A stretch of DNA of 6,477 nt, from positions 1 through 6,477 of the forward strand of contig CAYPQF010000029.1 in assembly GCA_964412815.1 (NCBI GenBank), read 5' to 3'. Source of the DNA: JAOAFZ01 sp964412815. Lineage in GTDB: Bacteria; Patescibacteriota; Microgenomatia; UBA1406; GWC2-37-13. Each line of letters opens with the position of its first letter. Within the stretch, counting starts at the first letter, position 1. The notes beneath the pieces are model-generated. The model saw only the letters and a list, made by a program, of their open reading frames with translations. It did no database searches and had not been told where the DNA came from. Made by a program: the position numbers and the translations under genes. Shown here in pieces: positions 1 through 5,783 of the stretch.

Positions 1-473
1 CTTCACACCACCCTCTCACAACCGTGCTCAACTCAAGACACGGCTGAATTGCCATCTTCGTAAGCTGCAGCAGTTGCCATCCCTACTTATGAGATACTTT
101 GAGCCTGCCTACATTGCTTATGCATCCAACACGATAAACGCTGAATTAGTGCCGGGTTAATAGCTCGCAGGCCAACGGCGATTTAACGAGAAGCGCTCAA
201 ATCTAGGGGTGCCTCAACCGGGGACTTGAGGGCTAACGGCAAGCATCACCGGTGGCAAGTACCAATGAAATGAAGTCATTACTCTTCAATCCACCCGGTG
301 CATGCGATGGTTAGGCTGCGATCTCTAGAATGGTAGAAGCAACCAAGGGTGCGAGTGTAAGAAGTGGTTGAATCTCCTAGCGTCCAACCAACCTATAAAG
401 GTCAGCGATCTCACTCGTTGAGAGACACAACAAAGAATACCAATGAACTTGTTACCCATAATAATTGAGTCAC
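1..473. other. Left flank without a confident gene
   Basis: Apart from the attC-like site at 231-316 little can be supported here. A plus-strand frame is open from base 2 to a TAA at 158-160 (52 codons, ending AELVPG) and could be the tail of a gene starting outside the window; I do not recognise it and the length is compatible with chance. CTCAAATC at 196-203 can pair with GACTTGAG at 223-230 with one mismatch. Between the C25 stop and the attC-like site (317-473) I see only a 5-bp stem at 409-423 without a T-run, so no terminator is evident. Confidence 0.5.
231..316 (-). repeat. Second attC-like site, downstream of the C25 peptidase gene
   Basis: Read on the minus strand: GCCTAAC (fits RYYYAAC), spacer, GCATGCACCGGGTGG, a variable centre, CCACCGGTGATGC, spacer, GTTAGCC. 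The halves pair apart from two single extra G residues, both in the first arm, which is where L'' unpaired bases belong. Length is 86 bp, close to the other site. The final box deviates from GTTRRRY at one position. Read on the plus strand the final box would be a perfect GTTAGGC, but the unpaired bases would then lie in the wrong arm, so I prefer minus, leaving orientation not fully settled. Confidence 0.65.
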
Positions 474-3400
474 TTACTCCTCCCTACTCTGGCGCATCAT
501 TAAAACCCATATTGTTAGACCCACGATTATGATCGACAAGATAACAATCGCAAGCCACAGCCACTGAATAGCAACTCCGCCCTCTCCCAGGAGTACCTGA
601 GAAAGCTTCAGGGAGAGACTTGTACCCAATATTGCCGCCCCAATGACTACCTGTTTCAGGTTTGTCTCAACAGGCAACTCCAGAACCTGACTGTAAGAAC
701 CGTTCAGATTGTCCTGAAGTGTACCCAGATACTTACCCTGGGTAGAACTCAACTGAATTGCCTTAGCAGAGCGAGGTCCAAGAAAGTTGCCGAGAGCATC
801 CCTGGGAGTCAGAACAACTCGAAACCGTTGTAATTTGCTATCTGGGATGGTGAGCCGCTCTACGCTGACCAGCGTATGTTTCGGCGATACCTTCACTTTC
901 AAGTACCTTTCGACCACTTCATCCCGCTCGAAGGTGCTTCCCCCATCGGTCTGTCCCTTAGCTTGGAAGTGGAAAGTATAGGTTCCTTCTTTGGCAGTAT
1001 CCTTAAAACGATTCGTGTAAATTCCGTCGCCAGCCTTGGCATCGCCATGACTGCCATCATCGTACAAAGGTAGGTTTCCTGGCGGGAGTCGTGCCGGGAA
1101 TGCCACTTTTTGGATGTCAGTGAGATACAATGCCTTGCGTAACACTGGTGAGAGGCTTTCGCCGTCCCGTTGTACAGGCACTTTCTGTAGCTCTTCAGCA
1201 CTAACTTCATTGGTGACAAACCAATTGCCGAAACCTTCTCTCGGACGGGTTATTTGAACGGAGATATCAGTTAGACCCGTAACAGGCTGTCCTCCCGCCG
1301 TGATTTTGGCACTGAGGATGAAAGTATCACCAGCCCATTGTGCTTCCGGTCGGAAAAGTGTTTCCATCTTCAACCCTGAGTCGAGGATGACACTGTATTG
1401 ATAGTATTCCTGTTCTCCCTCTTTGAGTCGCCCTGCATCAATTTCAAGAGTCCAGGGGGCTGCCCCGACCTTGCCAGGCTGAGAGAGGAAGTCGCGGTCT
1501 ACAGTCAGGATCTTATAAGTCTTGCCTTCACTGAAACCCACCCCCGGCGTTGTTACCTTCAGGGGAACTTCCTGTCCGTCAGCAGACCTTACTTTCAATC
1601 CCAAACGACCTTTTTGTGGAGTTTGCCAGCTCAGGAAGAAACTAACGCGGCGATCGGCTTCGCCAATTTTAGCTTCCGCAGTAACCTGATTTCCAGCAGC
1701 GATCGCTCCCAGTGGGTCAGTCACAGTTTCCAGCCCTAGTGCATCCACCAGAATTGCTTTGTAAGTCAATTGTAAATCCGTAGCTGGAGACCAGGTGGCA
1801 GGATCGAAGTCCGGGGTGGTCACATCGTAGAATTGACCGCCCGTATCCTCAGCAAGCCGTTGTAGGAGAGAATGGTCGATGTCAGTAGGCCGTCCAAAGC
1901 CGATTGTATAGACTTTGATTGAATTAGCGTTCAACAGATCAATCAACGTATTGACCGCCGGATCGTGACTGTCCACTGAGGAGGGACAGTTATGATAGCC
2001 ATCGCTTAACAGGACGATCGCCCTGCCGCCAGTCTCTGTCCCGAACAGTCCCGCTGCTGTCGTAAGACCGGCCAGCAAAGGCGTATTGCCTTCGGCTACC
2101 AAACCAGGGATAGTCGTTGTCACGGCTGTATCCTTGCTGGTTTCGTCGATCCGGGTCATGGGAGTAACTTCTTGACCGTTGCAGCCGACGGCACTACTCC
2201 AGGGGTGGGGCGGAAAGGTCGAGATGCCAAAGTTGACCTGGCGATCGGCGTGATCCGCTAATAACTCCAGGAAGGGATATGCCGCTTCTTTGGCCAGACT
2301 CAGGCGGCGTTCAGGCTCAGGGACACCAGAGACTCCCTCATGATTCCAGGACATACTACCGGAGGTGTCAAACAGCAACACCAATCCCCTGAAAGAGGAT
2401 GACAGTCTCACTGAGGGGTCGCCATAGAGATTGTAGTCCATCTTGTTCATCCAAAAGCCATTGGGACTGACATCCCTCTTGGTGACATACAGCGCATGAC
2501 CAGCAGACTCACCTTCCATGATGCGCTTAGCGTAGTGATAGGTGAGATTGCTGTTATTACCCGCCAGAGGATCGGGATCGATGGCCGGATTGAATACATA
2601 GTTCCAGGAGACTCGCGAGGCAGAGACAGTCCCGATCGCCCCCTTTTTTAGTAGGGAATATCCCAGGTTGCCGTTATTTTCTGGGTATCCGTTCAGACAA
2701 GATCCTTGAAACGTAAAAGCCGGTGTCGCATCGTCCAGATGGACGTTATCGGCTGAGGTAATCAGTTGCGAAGCACCTGTTGGGCTACCGTGAGTTGACC
2801 AGGTCAACAGTCCATACCCGCCACCATTTGCCCATTCCCCCAGCATGTTGCAATCTGCGGCGGGGTCAGCATTTGGGGGGTTGATGGCTGGACATTCTGG
2901 GGGAGGCACGATGCCAAAGTCTGACTCATAGATGCGGTAGCTGGAAAATCCTAAAGGAGCGGCAACATCTGCCTTCAATGCCTCTCCGAGTTTGTAGTCA
3001 GATTGGTCAGGCCACAAATAGACATTGGCTGTGAGAAGCTTGCGCCGCCAAGCGGTGGTTCCAGCTGTTTCATAGTCGATAGTTTTCTGCAAGATGGCAT
3101 CCAGGGCAGCGTAGTCGCCGCCATAGACTGGAATCCGACCCACGTACACTTCCGGTTCAAAATCCACTCCCCCCGCTCCATTGTCGCCGGTTCCCCAGAA
3201 GAAGTTGATATTGCTATCCAGGCGCGTGAGGGCTAGGGCTGTGAAGTCGGTATTGTTGAAATAATCTCCGTCCAGTCCCCCAGAAACGTATGCCCCTCCC
3301 ATCTCGTGGTAAAGCTTGTTGCTGGGGACAATCCCGTAATAGTCCTGACCCGGCGGCTGCCAATAGAGATTAGCCACGCCGTCTCCAGTCTCGTCATAGT

Positions 3401-4835
3401 ATTCGACTTGGATGTCGTGCTGCCCTGCGGTCAGAGCCAGGGAGCCATAGTTCGTAGCGGGTAGGTGGCTGGTCCAGTTATTAATTACCGCCGTCCCGTC
3501 GATCGTGAGGCGAATGCCGTTATCGCTGAAGGTCATGAAGTTGTAGGAGCCATCCACATCGGCTTTAATGCGCCCAACCCAACGGACTGAGAAAGTGTCT
3601 GGATCGACGGCGGGATCGGGACTGGTGGCATGGGTGGAACTGGCAGATTCGCCAAAGAAGCCATCCCCATCCAGATCCCAGTTCCCCGTGAGATCCGCGT
3701 AGAAGTAATCTGTCGGCGATTCACGATAGGTATACGACTGGTGGTTGGGCCAGCCCATCTGCATGGGAATGTCACCGACTGTATCTCCAGGAGCAGTCGG
3801 GTCATCGGGATCTGGGTTGCCAATTAGCAGGACGTAGTGAATGCCCAAGGAAGTATAGTTGTCACTCAGCCACTGGCGGATTTTCTCTGCTGTACCGCTG
3901 GGAGGCAAAGCTCCATAGTCATCCTCAGTCACCACCCGCACGGTGTACCCCAGAGCCTGTTTGTGGGTGACAAAGTCGGCCAACTTGGTGCTGCTATCGT
4001 GGATGGCATTAGTGGTGACGATGACAAAATCTGGGTCTTCTGCGGACTTTCCCACAGGTTCAGGGACATAGTTATACCATTCTGAAGCTTCCTCGAAGTT
4101 AATAAAACGTTTTTTGGCCTCCTCATCCATGAAGGTATCGGCGAGGAGGGGATCGCCCCTGAAGGCTGTCGTTCCAATGCGCTTAAAGGTGAGGCGCACC
4201 TGAACTGATTTGACTAAGCGCAGAGACCGCTGCACGGGATTGTATTGTACGGGAGTGAACTCCAGGCGGAGGAACTTCCACTTCCGCATCTGGGAGCGAG
4301 AGGCGATTCTAAGCGTCTCGTCGGGGAAGAACCGATCTTTGCCGTAGACGTTCAGGTTGCGCCCATCAACAATATCCTTCCCTTCTCCCCAATCGACGAG
4401 TTCTTCATCGCCAACTCGCGCCCGCAGGGGAGGTGCTGGGAGCAGGTCGTATGTGCCTGATAGAGTAACAATTTGGCGAGGCTTGACGCTGAGTTCAAGC
4501 GTTGACCAGTCGATATTGGGCGGAACGGCAACATCGTAAATCCGAACTGGGAGGATGGGATCGCCAGGGGAGGTAGTTGTATTGAAACCCTCCATGCTGA
4601 TAATGTTACCCGCCTGGGTGACTCTCAAATCTCTAAACTGACTTTGTTGAATTTCATATTTACCAGCTTTGAAGTTGAGTTGTATTTCTCCCGCGATCCG
4701 CTTGGTGTCTCCTTGATAGTCAAAGGGACGCGTCTGGGCGTAACTAGGGGCAGTACTTCCTACCAGCAAGAGTAACGAAAGAAAAATAGCCTGAATACAT
4801 ATAGCGATCCGTCGATAAGGTAATTCTGTATTCAT
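474..4835 (-). CDS. Membrane-anchored C25 (gingipain-like) cysteine peptidase with inserted PA14, VWA and choice-of-anchor-X-like domains
   Basis: Predicted extracytoplasmic cysteine endopeptidase of 1453 residues. Seen: a Sec signal peptide with hydrophobic core at 11-26 and an SYA-Q cleavage site near 33/34; a C25-type propeptide at about 35-262 (PGDPILPV motif); a C25 catalytic domain at about 266-812 with PTDYFYADL, an acidic calcium-site-like WDLDGDG (386-392) and EVYVGRIPV (562-570). The probable catalytic dyad is His682 (STHGS) and Cys713 (GSCLNG), matching the His/Cys of gingipains. A PA14 module interrupts the catalytic domain at 405-550. A VWA domain follows at about 816-1007 with an intact MIDAS (D823-x-S825-x-S827, T918, D945). 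Cys885 and Cys950 could form a disulfide. From 1010 to about 1320 the sequence resembles VWA-linked choice-of-anchor X proteins (DDGSHGD....DGIYT at 1259-1274). One helix at 1422-1447 followed by a charged tail predicts an outside N-terminus. The start is fixed by AGGAGG five bases upstream. Targets are unknown; adhesion plus proteolysis at the cell surface is inference. Confidence 0.93.
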   Translation of the reverse strand: MNTELPYRRIAICIQAIFLSLLLLVGSTAPSYAQTRPFDYQGDTKRIAGEIQLNFKAGKYEIQQSQFRDLRVTQAGNIISMEGFNTTTSPGDPILPVRIYDVAVPPNIDWSTLELSVKPRQIVTLSGTYDLLPAPPLRARVGDEELVDWGEGKDIVDGRNLNVYGKDRFFPDETLRIASRSQMRKWKFLRLEFTPVQYNPVQRSLRLVKSVQVRLTFKRIGTTAFRGDPLLADTFMDEEAKKRFINFEEASEWYNYVPEPVGKSAEDPDFVIVTTNAIHDSSTKLADFVTHKQALGYTVRVVTEDDYGALPPSGTAEKIRQWLSDNYTSLGIHYVLLIGNPDPDDPTAPGDTVGDIPMQMGWPNHQSYTYRESPTDYFYADLTGNWDLDGDGFFGESASSTHATSPDPAVDPDTFSVRWVGRIKADVDGSYNFMTFSDNGIRLTIDGTAVINNWTSHLPATNYGSLALTAGQHDIQVEYYDETGDGVANLYWQPPGQDYYGIVPSNKLYHEMGGAYVSGGLDGDYFNNTDFTALALTRLDSNINFFWGTGDNGAGGVDFEPEVYVGRIPVYGGDYAALDAILQKTIDYETAGTTAWRRKLLTANVYLWPDQSDYKLGEALKADVAAPLGFSSYRIYESDFGIVPPPECPAINPPNADPAADCNMLGEWANGGGYGLLTWSTHGSPTGASQLITSADNVHLDDATPAFTFQGSCLNGYPENNGNLGYSLLKKGAIGTVSASRVSWNYVFNPAIDPDPLAGNNSNLTYHYAKRIMEGESAGHALYVTKRDVSPNGFWMNKMDYNLYGDPSVRLSSSFRGLVLLFDTSGSMSWNHEGVSGVPEPERRLSLAKEAAYPFLELLADHADRQVNFGISTFPPHPWSSAVGCNGQEVTPMTRIDETSKDTAVTTTIPGLVAEGNTPLLAGLTTAAGLFGTETGGRAIVLLSDGYHNCPSSVDSHDPAVNTLIDLLNANSIKVYTIGFGRPTDIDHSLLQRLAEDTGGQFYDVTTPDFDPATWSPATDLQLTYKAILVDALGLETVTDPLGAIAAGNQVTAEAKIGEADRRVSFFLSWQTPQKGRLGLKVRSADGQEVPLKVTTPGVGFSEGKTYKILTVDRDFLSQPGKVGAAPWTLEIDAGRLKEGEQEYYQYSVILDSGLKMETLFRPEAQWAGDTFILSAKITAGGQPVTGLTDISVQITRPREGFGNWFVTNEVSAEELQKVPVQRDGESLSPVLRKALYLTDIQKVAFPARLPPGNLPLYDDGSHGDAKAGDGIYTNRFKDTAKEGTYTFHFQAKGQTDGGSTFERDEVVERYLKVKVSPKHTLVSVERLTIPDSKLQRFRVVLTPRDALGNFLGPRSAKAIQLSSTQGKYLGTLQDNLNGSYSQVLELPVETNLKQVVIGAAILGTSLSLKLSQVLLGEGGVAIQWLWLAIVILSIIIVGLTIWVLMMRQSREE
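1699..1706. repeat. HIP1 octamer
   Basis: GCGATCGC is the highly iterated palindrome abundant in many cyanobacterial genomes. The CGATCG core recurs at 1651, 1700, 2015, 2242, 2633 and 3500, six times in the C25 gene and nowhere else in the window. This supports a cyanobacterial host for that gene. Confidence 0.6.
3186..3623 (-). other. PA14 module in circularly permuted order inside the C25 catalytic domain
   Basis: PA14 is a beta-barrel carbohydrate-binding or adhesion module. Its usual order starts with a GL.GeYF segment, goes through an nInF.WGtG segment, then PDPAVDPDTFSVRW, sDdGiRL.iDG, LtAGqhdIqveYY and ends near iPs..LY. Here the later part comes first: residues 405-510 run from SPDPAVDPDTFSVRW to VPSNKLYH. 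The opening part, GLDGDYFNNTDFTALALTR to INFFWGTG, follows at 520-550 after a nine-residue linker. The break falls exactly at the WGTG/SPDP joint. The whole block lies between WDLDGDGFFGE and GVDFEPEVYVGRIPV, which are nearly adjacent in C25 peptidases as I know them. The residues are seen directly; the canonical order is family knowledge; the folding of a permuted barrel is inferred. Confidence 0.75.
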
Positions 4836-4840
4836 GAACT

Positions 4841-4846
4841 CCTCCT
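4841..4846 (-). promoter_or_regulatory. Strong Shine-Dalgarno of the C25 peptidase gene
   Basis: On the minus strand AGGAGG is followed by five bases (AGTTC) and then ATG at 4835. It is the best ribosome binding site in the window and settles the start of the 1453-residue protein, which also gives a complete signal peptide. Confidence 0.85.
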
Positions 4847-4850
4847 ATAG

Positions 4851-4865
4851 GCGCAATAATTGCGC
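4851..4865. promoter_or_regulatory. Perfect 15-bp palindrome in the leader of the C25 peptidase gene
   Basis: GCGCAATAATTGCGC has two perfect 7-bp arms around one central base. It lies four bases upstream of the Shine-Dalgarno sequence and 15 bases before the start codon. It could be an operator dyad for a dimeric regulator, or fold in the mRNA as a 6-bp stem with a 3-base loop next to the ribosome binding site. On the plus strand it is followed by TTTT, but it is too short to call a terminator. No regulator can be named. Confidence 0.45.
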
Positions 4866-4937
4866 TTTTGGTACTGGGATATAGGCTGTCCAAAGTTGTT
4901 CATCACTCGCCGCAGATAAACTTTATCCCACAATCGA

Positions 4938-5075
4938 TTAGCTATTGACAATTGGCGTACATGGCATATTGTTAGGCGGTTCCGGCATTAGGATGTCTGA
5001 AGTAAATACTAACAAAGCACCTATTGCACCTAGAAGTAAGAAACATAATGATTGCCTGGAAATGTAGGGATTCAT
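4938..5075 (-). CDS. Possible 45-residue single-helix membrane peptide
   Basis: An ATG-to-TAA frame of 45 codons lies 63 bases after the stop of the three-helix membrane protein gene and 102 bases before the C25 peptidase start, on the same strand. The product starts MNPYISRQS, has one hydrophobic stretch (LCFLLLGAIGALLVF, residues 10-24) and a short polar, proline-rich tail ending in TPIVNS, with cysteines at 11 and 39. A stop codon directly precedes the ATG, so this is the only possible start in frame. No clear Shine-Dalgarno sequence is present. A frame of this length can occur by chance, and I do not recognise a family. What favours a gene is the coherent membrane-peptide composition, the matching strand and its fit in an otherwise empty gap. 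If real, it could be a small membrane peptide or secreted leader. Confidence 0.35.
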   Translation of the reverse strand: MNPYISRQSLCFLLLGAIGALLVFTSDILMPEPPNNMPCTPIVNS

Positions 5076-5118
5076 TTAGATGCCCATTGATCGTTGAAAA
5101 TAGATGAAATGCTTAATG

Positions 5119-5171
5119 CTAAAACCTAGCTGCACAGCTTAGGGTGTCGGTTGCAGCAATGGGTTTGGTAG
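5119..5171 (-). repeat. Imperfect inverted repeat over a stop codon, possible decayed attC
   Basis: On the plus strand CTA-AAACC (5119-5126) can pair with GGTTT-GG-TAG (5162-5171), and GCTGCA (5129-5134) with TGCAGC (5152-5157), leaving a 17-base loop. The TAA stop of the membrane protein gene (5139-5141) lies in the loop. Position and shape are those expected for the attC of that cassette, with the unpaired bases on one arm. However, the outer box reads GTTTTAG on the minus strand, which fits the GTTRRRY core only in its first three bases, and the element is shorter than usual. It may be a degenerate attC or an unrelated hairpin or terminator without a T-run. Confidence 0.35.
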
Positions 5172-5627
5172 AAAAGCCCCAAGAAATGAAGTTCCAAAGA
5201 TTAGAACGCCAAGCCAGATCACAAGTGATATTAAGGCACAATAGACTGGTATGCGAGTAACGCTGAGGGGACGACAGTACCATGACAAAATACTCGTCCA
5301 GCACTGCCTAGCACCTTTAGCCGGATGATCACTGGCAAACTTATCCCCAACTCTCTTGGCTGACCTATCCGCACGCTCTCTGTACTGCTTCGCTAGCTCT
5401 CGATCCTCCGCAGCAACAATATACCAAAGAAACGATACAAGCACTCCTATCAAAGCAGGTAACCTAGTAGCGATAATATTGTTCTTATCAAAGATGAGCC
5501 AGCCAAAGAAGCCAAATAGTGCCACTTCTACGGTCAGAAAGTAATTGAATCGGGTTAATAGCCTCTGGTATTGGTCTTTCAGGTACTCTAGCTTGAGCTT
5601 GAAGTCCTCAAAATCGTGATCTTCCAT
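5139..5627 (-). CDS. Three-helix integral membrane protein of unknown function, probable integron cassette gene
   Basis: A 162-residue membrane protein when started at the ATG at 5627. The frame stays open up to 5765, but the extra 46 residues would be translated from the attC site and the 20-bp tandem repeat, so I reject that longer start. Seen: a charged N-terminal helix (EDFKLKLEYLKDQYQRLLTRFNYF), a first membrane segment at about 29-46 (LTVEVALFGFFGWLIF), a second at about 55-74 (LPALIGVLVSFLWYIVAA), a basic cytosolic-type stretch (EDRELAKQYRERADRSAKR), and a third segment at about 125-149. The tail NPLLQPTP is encoded inside an inverted repeat. I recall similar RFNYFLTVE.ALFGF proteins as uncharacterised small membrane proteins; no function is known to me. 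There is no strong Shine-Dalgarno sequence (GGAG lies over 20 bases upstream), which is usual for cassette genes. Confidence 0.75.
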   Translation of the reverse strand: MEDHDFEDFKLKLEYLKDQYQRLLTRFNYFLTVEVALFGFFGWLIFDKNNIIATRLPALIGVLVSFLWYIVAAEDRELAKQYRERADRSAKRVGDKFASDHPAKGARQCWTSILSWYCRPLSVTRIPVYCALISLVIWLGVLIFGTSFLGAFLPNPLLQPTP

Positions 5628-5660
5628 AAAGACATACCCATTGATTACAGTACTCCATTG

Positions 5661-5700
5661 GTCGGTACGGATGCCTAATAGTCGGTACGGATGCCTAACG
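5661..5700. repeat. Tandem 20-bp direct duplication at the attC core
   Basis: GTCGGTACGGATGCCTAA occurs at 5661-5678 and again at 5681-5698, a 20-bp period with 18 identical bases. The right-hand copy includes six of the seven core bases of the attC (GTTAGGC on the minus strand). The left-hand copy reads ATTAGGC, losing the G of the conserved GTT. The duplication lies between the attC and the start of the membrane protein gene and therefore marks the cassette junction. Confidence 0.9.
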
Positions 5701-5779
5701 GTTCGGGTCAGCGGTTGCCATGATCTTTGCACCTCACCAAAGCGGCTTCGGTCAATCCGCTGCACCCGAATTGTTATGC
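5693..5779 (-). repeat. Integron attC recombination site
   Basis: Read on the minus strand: R'' box GCATAAC, two spacer bases, L'' TTCGGGTGCAGCGG, a central region with a smaller CTTTG/CAAAG stem, L' CCGCTGACCCGAA, two spacer bases, and R' box GTTAGGC, which fits the GTTRRRY core. The two halves pair almost perfectly except for one extra G in L'' (TGCA against TCA), the unpaired base that gives attC sites their orientation. Length 87 bp is within the normal range. It begins four bases after the TGA of the upstream gene, as in a typical gene cassette. Pairing and boxes are seen directly; activity is inferred. Confidence 0.88.
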
Positions 5780-5783
5780 CGCC

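Noticed and set aside
2..160. Plus-strand open frame at the left edge as the 3' end of a gene
   Set aside because: Its 52 codons are open by chance often enough, the product is not recognisable and no ribosome binding site can be seen; noted only in the description of the left flank.
196..230. CTCAAATC/GACTTGAG inverted repeat as another attC
   Set aside because: It lacks GTTRRRY and RYYYAAC boxes and is too short.
409..423. TCTCA/TGAGA stem downstream of the protease stop as a terminator
   Set aside because: The stem has only five pairs and no T-run follows on the minus strand.
787..1739. Several plus-strand frames of 64-113 codons and a minus-strand 106-codon frame within this stretch
   Set aside because: All lie opposite or out of frame within the well-supported 1453-residue protease gene, have low-complexity or unlikely compositions, and lack ribosome binding sites.
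3003..4539. Further short frames on both strands inside the protease gene
   Set aside because: They are overlapping-frame shadows of the PA14, catalytic and propeptide coding sequence with no independent support.
4851..4870. The 15-bp palindrome plus TTTT as a plus-strand terminator
   Set aside because: The stem is AT-rich at its top with a 1-3 base loop and only four T, and no plus-strand gene ends there.
4971..4977. GTTAGGC on the plus strand, a perfect integron core sequence, upstream of the protease gene
   Set aside because: No partner box or pairing arms lie within attC distance on either side. It can be explained as codons (PPN) of the possible 45-residue peptide.
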